A DNA stretch of 64,000 bases from Molossus alvarezi. Lineage: Eukaryota > Chordata > Mammalia > Chiroptera > Molossidae. Both the position numbers and the translations under genes were made by a program. The stretch covers positions 62,333,001 to 62,397,000 of the forward strand of contig CM073887.1 in NCBI GenBank assembly GCA_037176705.1. Direction: 5' to 3'. The notes beneath the pieces are model-generated. The model had not been told where the DNA came from and did not search any database. It was given only the letters and a program-made list of their open reading frames with translations. Each line of letters opens with the position of its first letter. Positions within the stretch are counted from its first letter, which is position 1. Of the stretch, positions 13,010 through 22,771 are shown in pieces.

Positions 13010-14048
13010 AACCACAAAGGGTACACAGGGTGAGGAGAACAGCATGGGCAAAGGCCTGGCGGTAACAGAGAACAAGGCAGCATTCCTGGAAATGGGTGTG
13101 GTGGGAGACAGGGAGATGAAGTCTGGACTTCATCCCAGGGTGATGAAAAGCCATGACAGGTGTATGAGCAGAAGGTACATCAGACCCATACCCCATCACC
13201 CTGTGCCAGGCATCAGGAAGCTCTCTCCCCAGACATCAGCAGCCTGTGAGTTCAACATGCTTATGCTGGCTGGGAACATCTCAAAACGGCTCTATACGAA
13301 TTCTTGTATAGTAGATGGTGAGGCCATCCACCATTCCTGCCAACATAGGGCTCAGGGAGATCTGCCATCTGAATGAGCCTCCCAGGCCCAGATAACGTGC
13401 TGATGGCCACCTAGCCCTACCAGGGCCTCTCAGGCTCCCCCAGAATGGCTGGGTACCCCCAAGACCCTAGGTCTGGCCACCCCCTGCTGGCCCTCAGTGT
13501 ATGCCAAAGACCTCTTTCTTTATTCCTCTGGAATTTTCCTTACAGGCCCTGCCAATGTCTCCAGGAACATATAAAGGAAAAATGTTTCCAGACTAAGCAG
13601 GGCTGTTTTATGGAGTTTGGGGCCAAGAAACTGACTGCAGAGTGGAAAGGCCTCGTCTCACAACTCTGTTCCTCCTGTAGAGCTGTGTGAATCCAGACTG
13701 CCCTCCTCCATGGCCTGGGTTCAGCGGGGGTTTTCTAGCTAAGCAAAGTCCTCCTCACCCCATCCCCTGACTTGGGGGGAAATTCCCTGGAAAAATATTC
13801 AGGCTAGAGCCCAGAGTTGATGCATTTTCTGTCGTTTATTCACTCAATAAACACCTGCTGCACTGTCACCATGCTCTGATTTCAGTGGGAATAAATGGGA
13901 CTAGTCCTGCCCTCAGGTGGATATCAGGATTGGGTGGGTGGGGGCTCTGCATTACCCCCATGTTACAGAGTTGGAAACGCAGGCCAGGGAGGGCAGCAGC
14001 TTGCCCGAGACGTGCAGGGACCAGCAGAGCAGTTCCAAAGTGGGTGTT
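13010..14048. other. Intergenic with L2/MIR traces
   Basis: About 13830-13920 (TTATTCACTCAATAAACACC) and 13960-14040 (GGAAACGCAGGCCAGGGAGG) resemble L2 and MIR pieces. No gene is seen. Confidence 0.4.
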
Positions 14049-14254
14049 TTTATTTTATTTTAAATATGTTTTTATTGATTTTTTTAGAGAGAGATAGAAA
14101 CATCTATGTTAGAGAGTAACATCTTTTGGCTGCCTTCTGCACGCCCCCTACTGGGGATAGAGCCAGCAACCCAGCATGTGCCCTGATTGGAACGAACTGG
14201 GACCTCTCAGTCCCCGGGCCATTGCTCAATCCATTGAGCCATACTGGCCGGCCG
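14049..14254 (-). repeat. Ves SINE type B with CTCF-like core
   Basis: Reversed type B copy ending GAGCCATACTGGCCGGCCG. Bases 14141-14154 read, on the minus strand, CCAGTAGGGGGCGT, which fits the CTCF core at 13 of 14 positions. Confidence 0.88.
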
Positions 14255-14472
14255 AAATTCACCATTTTAAAGTGAACAATTCAGTGGCATTTAGCACATT
14301 CACAATGTTGTGCAACCAGCACCTCTATCTAGTTCCAGATCATTTCCATCACGCCACAAGGAGACCCCTGTTACCCATTAGCTGTCGCTCCCTATCCTTC
14401 CTCCCTGACTGATCTGCCTTCTGTCCTGTGGATTTGCCTGTTCTGGACATTTCATATAAAAAGGATTATACG

Positions 14473-14690
14473 TGCCCTGGCCGGTTTGGCTCAGTGGTTT
14501 GAGCATTGGCCCGAGAACCAAAGAGTTACTGGTTTGATTCTAGTCAAGGGCATGTACCTTGGTTGTGATTTAGTCCCTGGCCCTGATTGGTGTCCTGCCA
14601 GAGGCAACCAATAGATGTGTCTCTCTCATGTCAATGTTTCTCTCTCTCTGAAGATAAATGGAAAAATATCCTCAGGTGAGGATTAAAAAA
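14473..14690 (+). repeat. Ves SINE type A
   Basis: GCCCTGGCCGGTTTGGCTCA head and CCTCAGGTGAGGATTAAAA tail. Flanks GATTATACGT and GATCATACAT are a decayed duplication. Confidence 0.9.
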
Positions 14691-14756
14691 AAGATCATAC
14701 ATATGTCTTTTTGTGTATAGCTTCTTTCACTGAACATAATGTTCTCAAGGTTACTT

Positions 14757-14995
14757 TTTTTTTATCCTCACCCGAGGACATTTTTCCATTTTTTGTTCAG
14801 ATAGAGCAGGAGGGAGAGAGAGGAAGAGAGAGAAACATCGACGTGAAAGGTACACATCAAGTGGCTGCCACCCGCACGACCCAACCAGGGCCGGGGACAA
14901 ACTGCAACCGAGGTACATGCCCTTAGGGGGAACCGAACCCGGGTCTCTCTGGACCACAGGCCGACGCTCCAACTGCTGAGCCAAACCAGCCAGGG
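14757..14995 (-). repeat. Ves SINE type A
   Basis: Full minus copy ending CCAAACCAGCCAGGG. CTCAAGGTTACTTT occurs on both sides. Confidence 0.92.
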
Positions 14996-15120
14996 CTCAA
15001 GGTTACTTTCTTTACTTTTATTTTTTTACTTTATTTGTGGAAATACTTTATAGCAATCCACGGCCTCAAGTTATTTTTCTTTGCTACTTACACAGCTCCC
15101 AAACCACAGGCATTTCTTCT

Positions 15121-15367
15121 TTTTTTTTTTATTCTCACCCAAGGACATTTTTCCATTTTTTGTTCAGATAGAGTGGGAGGAAAGGAGAGGAAGAGAGAGA
15201 GAGAGAAACATCGACATGAAAGGAACACATCGAGTGGCTGCCACCCGCATGACCAACTAGGGCTGGGGACAAACTGCAACCGAGGTACGCACCCTTAGCA
15301 GGAACCGAACCCGGGTCTCTCTGGACCGCAGGCTGATGCTCTAACTGCTGAGCCAAATCGGCCAGGG
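15121..15367 (-). repeat. Ves SINE type A
   Basis: Oligo(T), ATTCTCACCCAAGGACATTT and terminal CAAATCGGCCAGGGC. Flanks AGGCATTTCTT and GGGCATTTCTT. Confidence 0.9.
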
Positions 15368-15381
15368 CTATGGGCATTTCT

Positions 15382-15626
15382 TTTTTAATCCTTATCCGAG
15401 CATATTTTTCCATTTTTCTTCAGATAGAGTGGGAGGGAGACAGAGAGTGGGAGAGAGAGAGAAACACTGATGCAAGAGAGACACATTGACTGGTTGCCTC
15501 CCTCATGACCCCGACCAGTACTGGGAACAAACTGCAACTGAGGTACTTGCCCTTGACCAGAACTGAACCTGCAACTCATTGGTTCGTGGGCTGACATTCC
15601 AACCACTGAGCCCAACTGGCCAGGGT
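15382..15626 (-). repeat. Ves SINE type A, diverged
   Basis: ATCCTTATCCGAGCATATTT start and CCCAACTGGCCAGGG end. It lies 14 bases from the previous copy, so it is likely a second insertion at the same A-rich site. Confidence 0.85.
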
Positions 15627-15784
15627 TCACGGGAAGTTTTGTATGTAACCATGATATGTTATCCATATTCCAATTTCCTCAGCTGTCTCAAAAGTTGACT
15701 TTATATGGTCAATGTATTAGAATCAAGTTTCTAACAAAGTCCCTATTTGGTTGTCATGTCTCTTAATTTTCTCTTTATTTCCTC

Positions 15785-16250
15785 TCTTTTTAAAAAAAAC
15801 TGTGGTAAAATAACATAAAATTTACCATCTTAACCATTTCTAACTGTCCAGTTCAGTGGTATTAAGCACATCTGCCCTGTTGTGCAGCTGTCACACCATC
15901 CACCTATAGAACTCTCATTTTGCAAAACTGAAACTCTGTTCCCATTAGACACAAACTCCCATCTCCCTTTCCCATGTCCTGACAACCATAATCCTACTTT
16001 CTATATTTATGAATTTGATGATTCTAGGTGACATATATAAGTGGAATTATATAGTATTTGTCCTTTCTTATCTGGCTCAATTCACTTAGCATAATGGTCT
16101 CAAGGTTCATCCATGCTGTAGCATGTGTCAGAATTTTCTTCCTTTTTGTGGCTGAATAATATTCTATTGTATGGCCATGCTACATTTTGCTTATCCATTC
16201 ATCTATCGATGGACACTTACCCCATTGCTTTCATGTTTTAGCTACTGGGG
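15785..16250 (-). repeat. L1M 3' end, antisense
   Basis: AAAATTTACCATCTTAACCA, CACTTAGCATAATGGTCTCA and CTGAATAATATTCTATTGTA are classic reversed L1M phrases. Confidence 0.8.
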
Positions 16251-16939
16251 GGCACTTTTTTGGAACATGGGATTTAACATCTGGTCAAGGACCCCAGGGA
16301 ATGATAGTGCAGCTGCTTAGAAGCCTGGAGAAAGCACTAGACCAGGCTGAGCAGAGCAGAAATGCCAGAGTGAGCTGTCTTGGCAGAAACAGAAGGCAGT
16401 GGACATGCTGGATGGATGTGGAAACCTTCCATAGGATAATGTCCCACAGGAAGGCCCAGGGACACCTCATTTCCCAAGGTATTCAGATAGAGGTGCCAGC
16501 ACCGGAGGAAGCTTGGAGGTGGTCTCCTCTGTAGGCTGTCACAGAGCTGGGTTCATCAGTGTTCATGATTCCCTAAGTACTAGAGGCTGGGTGGGCACTT
16601 CACCACAAAGAGCCAGAGCCTTCAAATCCTAAGACAGCAAGATGGTAAGTTTTAGGTGTTGCCATGGTAACATCCACTACCAGGCAATCTTAAGTAATCA
16701 TGGTGGGCCTCACTAATCAGCTGAAAGGCCTTAAGAAAAAAACGGAGGTTTCCCTGAAGAAGAAGAAACTCCACCTTCTCAAAGATAAATTATGCTAGAC
16801 ACTAGTTAAAATGGTCAGGGTAGTTTTAATCAGTAACATAAGATGACAATAAGGAAAAAGCTACAGTGTGGAGTGAACTCAAACATTTTTAAGGAGAGAA
16901 TGAGAGAACAGGGAGTAGTTAAGTGGGAACTCTGTAGAG
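16251..16939. other. Intergenic; possible LTR relic near 16690-16790
   Basis: GTGGGCCTCACTAATCAGCT and AAAGGCCTTAAG recall an old mammalian LTR end, but no internal retroviral region or partner LTR is seen. The remainder is unassigned. Confidence 0.3.
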
Positions 16940-18592
16940 TAGCAGTTCTCAACCTGTGGGTCGCAACCCCTTTGGGGGTCAAATGACCCTTTCACAGGGG
17001 TCGCCTAAGACCATCAGAAAACACATATTTCCGATGGTCTTAGGAACAGAGACACCGCTCCTCTATCCGTCTCATGCAGATACACCCACAACCACTGCAC
17101 GTGATGTATTTGACACAGTTAGTTCATTTCTGAAAGAGCATAAGATCTCTTGGGAAAAGGTGTGTGGTGTTTGCGCAGATGGTGCTCCAGCTATGCTAGG
17201 ATGTCTATCTGGATTTCAATGTTTGGTACTGAATGAGTCACCAAAAGTCGTCAGAACTCACTGTACGATTCATCAGCAAATATTAGCAATGAAGACCCTG
17301 CCACAAGAGTTACAAGAAGTAATGAAAAGCGTCATAAGTTCTGTCAATTTTGTAAGCTCTTTAAACAGTCGACTGTTATCGCAACTGTGCAACAAGTTGG
17401 ATGTGCCAAACAATGTTCTGCTATTTCACACTGAAGTGAGATGGTTGTCGGCAGAAAAAGTTTCGAAATGTGTTTTTGAGCTTTGTGATGAATTCAAAAC
17501 GATTTTTAATTAGAAAGCAAGACTGCAGTTCGAAGCACTTTCAGTGATAAAAGTGAACTGCAGAAAATAGCTTACTTGGTTGACATCTTTGCCATCTTGA
17601 ATGAGTTAAATTAATCACTGCAAGGACCAAATGCAACATGCCTCAATTAGTCTGTAAAGATCCGATCATTCCAAATGAAACTTCAGCTTTGGCAAAAAAA
17701 AAAAAGAATGGATGAAAATAAAATTTACATGTTGCCTACCTTATCTGCTTTCTTTGAGGAACATGACATTGAACCAGACAAAAGGAGTATAATGATAATT
17801 TCTGTGAAAGAACACTTGCACGTGCTTGCAGACGAAATTTCATCGTACTTTTCAAATCTACCTGACACCCCATTTGCACTTGCCAGAAGCCCATTCACAG
17901 TCAAAGTTGAAGATGTTCCTGAGAGAGCACAAGAGGAGTTCATTGAACTTATTAACAGCAATGCAGCGAGAACTGATTTCTCTACAATGCCAGTTACAAA
18001 ATTCTGGATCAAGTGTTTGCAGTCATATCCTGTCCTGTTCTGAGACTGTGTTGCACCTTCTTTCATTTTCAACAACATATCTTTGTGGAACAGGGTTTTC
18101 CAGCTTGTTGGTTATCAAGTCTAAATACAGAAGTAGACTTGTTGTGGAAGATGATCTTCATTGTGCTCTTACAAAGACTGCCCCGAGAATTTGTGATCTG
18201 GTGAGAAAGAAGCAATCTCAACCTTCGCACTGACGTTGGCTTTTTACACATACTGTCGCAAAATGTGGCAATGTAGTTTACTGTTGTTATATTTAGACTG
18301 TTACCCATGCTACACCCTGCTTCAAATTTTTTTTCACTTATTTGTAATTAGAAATAAATATTTCACAATATATAATACATATTGTTTTTATGATTAATCA
18401 CTATGCTTTAATTCTGTTCAGTTTGTAACAACGAAAATACATCCTGCATATCAGATATTTACAGTACGATTCATAACAGTAGCAAAATTACAGTTATGAA
18501 GTAGCAACGAAAATAATTTTATGGTTGGGGGTCACCACAACATGAGAAACTGTATTAAAGGGTCGCGGCATTAGGAAGGTTGAGAACCACTG
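16940..18592 (+). mobile_element. SPIN-type hAT DNA transposon, internally deleted autonomous copy
   Basis: The ends are imperfect inverted repeats (TAGCAGTTCTCAACC left; GGTTGAGAACCACTG right). They are flanked by 8-bp duplications that differ at two positions, CTGTAGAG (16932-16939) and GTATAGAG (18593-18600); both fit the hAT pattern nTnnnnAn. The subterminal sequences (CTGTGGGTCGCAACCCCTTT left; GGGGGTCACCACAACATGAG right) match what is remembered of SPIN, the hAT family spread horizontally among tetrapods including microbats. At 1.65 kb it keeps transposase sequence but is shorter than an intact element. Confidence 0.82.
17080..18233 (+). pseudogene. SPIN hAT transposase remnant, frameshifted
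   Basis: Three overlapping frames carry hAT transposase pieces. The first, to a stop at 17512, has CADGAPAMLG, the HCTIHQ Cys/His region and EVRWLSAEKV. The second (about 17675-18043) has a variable middle part. The third (to 18233) has the C-terminal dimerisation segment FSTTYLCGTGF and KSKYRSRL. A stop and at least two frame changes separate them. The N-terminal part with the zinc finger and first acidic catalytic residue is missing, so the copy cannot encode an active enzyme. Confidence 0.85.
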
Positions 18593-18600
18593 GTATAGAG

Positions 18601-18845
18601 TCAGGAAGAGGGGCTGGTCCACATGAAACCCATCTGGATTTGCTAACTGGCACTTGGGAAGTTTAGCTACTCCCCTCTCACAGAGGCTGGGAGATGGGAC
18701 CCGACTTTAGGCATGGCTGCAATAGTCAATTCTTTTGGCAGCCCTGAGTTTTCTCAGGCGGGCCCTTTAAGAGGGGCTGGGGTCATTCCAGAGACATGGC
18801 CTGAGACTGTTAGATTCCTTATTAGTGTTTTTTTCCCCAAGTCTT
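18601..18845. other. Unassigned intergenic segment
   Basis: No gene or repeat is recognised between the SPIN copy and the next SINE. Confidence 0.3.
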
Positions 18846-19104
18846 TTTTTTTTTTTTTTTTTTTATCCTCACCCGAGGACATTTTTCCATTTTTTGTTCA
18901 AGTAGAGTGGGAGGGAGAGAGAGGAACAGAGAGAGAGAGAGAAACATCGACGTGAAAGGGACACATCGAGTGGCTGCCACCCGCACAACCGACCAGGGCC
19001 GGGGACAAACTGCAACCGAGGTACATGCCCTTAGCGGGAACCGAACCCGGGTCTCTCAGGACCGCAGGCCGACCCTCTAACCACTGAGCCAAACCGGCCA
19101 GGGC
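18846..19104 (-). repeat. Ves SINE type A
   Basis: Near-consensus minus copy ending CAAACCGGCCAGGGC. Flanked by CCCCAAGTCTTT on both sides; a young insertion. Confidence 0.93.
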
Positions 19105-19585
19105 TCCCCAAGTCTTTATAGGCCAAGGTGAGATGGATGGGCAGCCACTGAGGGTGCAGCTTAATTCATCCCCGATCCGAAAAAAAGCAAGAGCAGAGGA
19201 GCAGGACGCTGAGCCATGATCCCTTTGCTGGTTAACAGACCTGAGCTGGACTGAAGAGCTGGTCAGGTGCCAGGAGGGAGGACTCTGTGGTGAGTTTATA
19301 CTGTGACGCCCCTCACCCAGACCCTCCCCACTGTGACCTGTGATCTTCTGCTCCAGTGACTATCCACTGCAGAAGAGGGTGCCCAGATATTTCAAGGACT
19401 AACAGACATGGGATGAGCTGACATCAATACCCGCAGACCAAGGAGTCACCATGGCTGCCTGTAGATTGAGGGTACAGGGGTGGGGAGTCAGGTAGTAAAC
19501 GGAGTTCTGGAGGAAGTCCAAATCACAATGGACCAGTTCATCCATCTCCAAGTGTGTAATTACAGCTGATAAGAATGAAAATGCT
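19105..19585. other. Unassigned intergenic segment
   Basis: About 480 bases in which no gene or repeat is recognised. Confidence 0.3.
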
Positions 19586-19746
19586 GCCCTGGCCTGTTTG
19601 GCTCAGCGATTAGAGCGTTGACCTGCGGTTCAGAGAGACCAGGGTTCAGTTCCCGCTAAGGGCACGTACCTCGGTTGCAGTTTGTCCCCGGCCCTGGTTG
19701 GGTCGTGTGGGTGGCGACCACTCGATGTGTCCCTTTCACATCGATG

Positions 19747-19782
<36 letters not shown>

Positions 19783-19854
19783 CCTCCCTCCCTCCCTCCC
19801 ACTCTATCTGAACAAAATATCGAAAAATGTCCTCGGATGAGGATAAAAAAAAAA
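19586..19854 (+). repeat. Ves SINE type A
   Basis: GCCCTGGCCTGTTTGGCTCA head, long CT tract and tail CCTCGGATGAGGATAAA. Perfect 15-bp duplication AAGAATGAAAATGCT. Confidence 0.93.
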
Positions 19855-20476
19855 AAGAATGAAAATGCTTATAAGTCATAGAAACTTTCTCCCACCACTG
19901 AGTCACTGGCCTGGGGAATCTAAGAATGGGAAAGGCCATAGGAATCCTTTGAAGTTGTCCCCACTCCATCCCAAGGAGTAAAAAAGAAACAATATCCCAT
20001 CCAGAGATTAGGCGACCATCAAAGGCCTAGAGGATGCAGGGAGGGGTTCCTGACTTCTCTGTTTAATTCTCTGGTCAAACATGCAGGCACCAGATGGGCC
20101 TGGAGAATGATCATGTACTACCACAGGCCTGACAGAGTGGACACCCCATTCAGCTACTGGGTGGATGGGGAGGCCTGGCCAGAGTATATTACTGAGGCCT
20201 CAGGTATGTCACACATTGCCACTGGTTTGACCCCTGCATCCTTTTCTATTTTGATTAGAAAGAAGAATCAGAAACAGTTCACATTCCCACGAGATGGACA
20301 AGAAGATACATTTACTGTTCTGCCACAGGACTAGGATTGCAAGTTGAAATACAGGTAGATGCCCATTCTGTTTGGGGGCCTGATGGAAAGGTTTTGAAAC
20401 AAGATAATGGTGGTAGTAGGACAACTTTGTGAATATAGTAGATGCCAATGAATTTGTGCACTTAAAAATGGTTCAG

Positions 20477-20674
20477 CCTGCCTGGCTGGTGTGGCTCAGT
20501 GATTGAGCATCGGCCCATGCACCAAGAGGTCGCCAGTTCGATTCCCAGTCAGGACACATGCCCAAGTTGTGGGCCCAATCCCCGGTGGCGGCCAATCGAT
20601 GTTCTCTCTCATTGATGTTTCTACCTCTCTCTTCCTCTCCTTCTAAAAAAAATCAATGTAAAGAAAAAAATAAA
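20477..20674 (+). repeat. Ves SINE type B
   Basis: CTGGCTGGTGTGGCTCAGTG head and CATGCACCAAGAGGTCGCC. Flanked by AAAATGGTTCAG and AAAAGGTTCACC. Confidence 0.9.
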
Positions 20675-20694
20675 AGGTTCACCCAGCCCTGGAT

Positions 20695-20930
20695 GGTTTG
20701 CTCAGTGGTTAGAGCATCGGCCCGTGGACTGAAGGAACACAGGTTTGATTCCTGGTCAAGGGCATATACCTGGGTAGCAGATTTGATCCCCAGCCTTGAG
20801 TGGGGCAGTGTGGGAGGCAACCAACTGATGTGTCTCTCTCACATCAATGTTTCTCTCTCCTTCCCTCCCTTCCACTGTATCTAAAAATCAATGAAAAAAT
20901 ATCCTTGGGTGAGAATTAACAAAACAAAAA
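20695..20930 (+). repeat. Ves SINE type A
   Basis: GCCCTGGATGGTTTGCTCAG head and TCCTTGGGTGAGAATTAACA tail. Followed by AAAATGGTTCAG. Confidence 0.88.
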
Positions 20931-20938
20931 ATGGTTCA

Positions 20939-21178
20939 GCCCTGGCAGGATGGCTTAGTTGGTTGGAACATCATCCTGCACATCAAAAAGGTTGTGGGTT
21001 AATTCCTAGTCAGGGCATATACCTAGGTTGTGGGTTCGATCTCCATTTGGGGTGCATAAGGGAGGCAACTGATCAATGTTTCTCTCTCACATCAATGTCT
21101 CTCTCTCTCTCTTTCTCCCTTCCTCTCTCTAAAAATGAATATACATATCCTCAGGTGAGGATTACAAAAAAAAAAAAA
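20939..21178 (+). repeat. Ves-related SINE with mixed features
   Basis: Head GCCCTGGCAGGATGGCTTAG and middle GGTTGTGGGTTAATTCCTAG differ from types A and B, yet the tail TCCTCAGGTGAGGATTACA is type A-like. It may be an older subfamily. Confidence 0.8.
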
Positions 21179-21280
21179 TTCAAATAGTAAATTTTGTTAT
21201 GTGTATTTTATCACAAAAAAAATCAACAAAAATACAGGATGCCCAGATGAATATGAATTCAGATAAACAACAAATAATTT

Positions 21281-21509
21281 TTTTTTTTATTTAAAAAAAT
21301 TTTTTTCCCTTTATTGACTTTAGAGAGAGAGGAAGTGAAAAGGAGAGAGAGATAGAAACATCGATGGGAGAAAACATCGATTGGCCACCTCCTGCATGCC
21401 CCCCACTGGAAACCGGGCCCACAACCTGGGCATGTGTCCTGATTGGGAATTGAACCAGCGACCTCTCGGTGCATGGGTCTACACTCAACCACTGAGCCAC
21501 ACCGGCTAG
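21281..21509 (-). repeat. Ves SINE type B
   Basis: CACCTCCTGCATGCCCCCCA and GAGCCACACCGGCTAG. ACAACAAATAAT on both sides is the target-site duplication. Confidence 0.9.
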
Positions 21510-21538
21510 ACAACAAATAATGTTTAAAAAAAGATTTT

Positions 21539-21795
21539 GCCCTGGCCGGTTTGGCTCAGCGGTTGGAGCGTCGGCCTGCGGTACAGAGAGACCCGAGTTC
21601 GGTTTCCGCTAAGGGCACGTACCTCGGTTGCAGTTTGTCCCCGGCCCTGGTTGGTCGTGCGGGTAGCAGCCACTCGATGTGTCCCTTCACGTCGATGTTT
21701 CTCTCTCTCTCTCTTCCTCTCTCTCCCTCCCGCTCTATCTGAACAAAAAATGGAAAAATGTCCTCGGGTGAGAATAAAAAAGAAAAAAGAAAAAA
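21539..21795 (+). repeat. Ves SINE type A
   Basis: Near-consensus head GCCCTGGCCGGTTTGGCTCA and tail GTCCTCGGGTGAGAATAAAA. Flanked by AAAAGATTTT. Confidence 0.92.
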
Positions 21796-21806
21796 AAAGA
21801 TTTTTA

Positions 21807-22058
21807 GCCCTGGCCAGTTTGGCTCAGCGGTTAGAGCATCTGCCTGCGGACCAATGAGTTGTGGGTTGGATTCCGGTCAAGGGCACATACTTCAGTTGTA
21901 GTTCGTCGCTGGCCCTGGTCGGGTCATGTGATACGGAGGCAACCAGTTAATGTGGCTCTATCACATCGATGTTTCTCTCTGTCTATCTCTCTCTCCACCC
22001 CTCCCACTCTATCTGATGATAAATAGAAAAATATCCTCAGGTGAGCAATAAAAAAATT
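21807..22058 (+). repeat. Ves SINE type A
   Basis: GCCCTGGCCAGTTTGGCTCA head and ATCCTCAGGTGAGCAATAAA tail. It lies 12 bases after the previous copy in the same orientation. Confidence 0.9.
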
Positions 22059-22077
22059 TTTTAACTTAATTAAAAAA

Positions 22078-22198
22078 AAAGAAAACATTGATGTGAGAGC
22101 AAAACATTGATCTGCTACCTCCTGCGCACTACGTACCAGGGCAACCCAGGCAAGTGCACAGGATAACGCCCAACCAACTGAGCCACACTAGCCATGGC
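22078..22198 (-). repeat. Ves SINE type B fragment
   Basis: Only GAAAACATTGATGTGAGAGC, a shortened centre and GAGCCACACTAGCCATGGC survive; the middle is deleted. Confidence 0.75.
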
Positions 22199-22229
22199 AA
22201 CAACAAATAATGTTTTAGGGTAAGTATAT

Positions 22230-22416
22230 TCCAAATATTACTGGGAATATGTTTATCATAAAAATTTATTTGCTGCTTCACTTGACTAGTCATCAGGGAA
22301 ATGCAAATCAAAACCACAATGAGATGTCACCTCACACCCATTAGGATGGCTACTATTAAAAAAACAAAAAAAACAAATGCTGATGTGAATGTGGAGCTTT
22401 AAGAACCGTCATGCAC
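22230..22416 (+). repeat. L1M fragment, left part of a split element
   Basis: CATCAGGGAAATGCAAATCA and GATGTCACCTCACACCCATT are L1M ORF2-end phrases. The element resumes at 25501 after the half-L1-like insertion. Confidence 0.78.
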
Positions 22417-22489
22417 TTTTTTTTTTAATGTTGTACAGTATATTATTCATCAAATCTTACAGCTAGAAGAGGGGTTAGCCCAAATGTCT

Positions 22490-22769
22490 TTTTATTTATT
22501 CTTATTTATTTATTTATTTATTTATTTTTTATCCTCACCCGAGGACACTTTTCCATTTTTTGTACAGATAGAGTGGGAGGGAGAGAGAGGAAGGGAGAGA
22601 GAGACAGAAACATCGACGTGAAGGGACACATCGAGTGGCTGCCACCCGCACGACCAACCAGGGCCGGGGACAAACTGCAACCGAAGTACGTGCCCTTAGC
22701 GGGAACCGAACCCGGGTCTCTCCGGACCGCAGGCGGGCGCTCTAACCGCTGAGCCAAACTGGCCAGGGC
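22490..22769 (-). repeat. Ves SINE type A
   Basis: (TTTA)n tail, ATCCTCACCCGAGGACACTT and CCAAACTGGCCAGGGC end. It abuts the oligo(T) of the half-L1-like element. Confidence 0.9.
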
Positions 22770-22771
22770 TA

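Larger units (their letters stand above)
14256..15060 (-). repeat. L1M 3' end, antisense, split by two SINEs
   Basis: L1M phrases such as CACCATTTTAAAGTGAACAA and TCTGGACATTTCATATAAAA resume after SINEs at 14473-14690 and 14757-14995. Confidence 0.75.
20380..21225 (+). repeat. L1M 3' end split by three SINEs
   Basis: GATAATGGTGGTAGTAGGAC, TGTGCACTTAAAAATGGTTC and the last piece GTAAATTTTGTTATGTGTAT form one L1M 3' terminus, separated by SINEs at 20477-20674, 20695-20930 and 20939-21178. Confidence 0.7.

Noticed and set aside
16187..16534. 115-codon open frame before the SPIN element
   Set aside because: Begins in an L1M relic and has no recognisable domain or conservation evidence.
16690..16790. 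Old LTR-like end (AAAGGCCTTAAG context)
   Set aside because: Only a faint resemblance with no partner LTR or internal region; kept as a low-confidence note, not a mobile element call.
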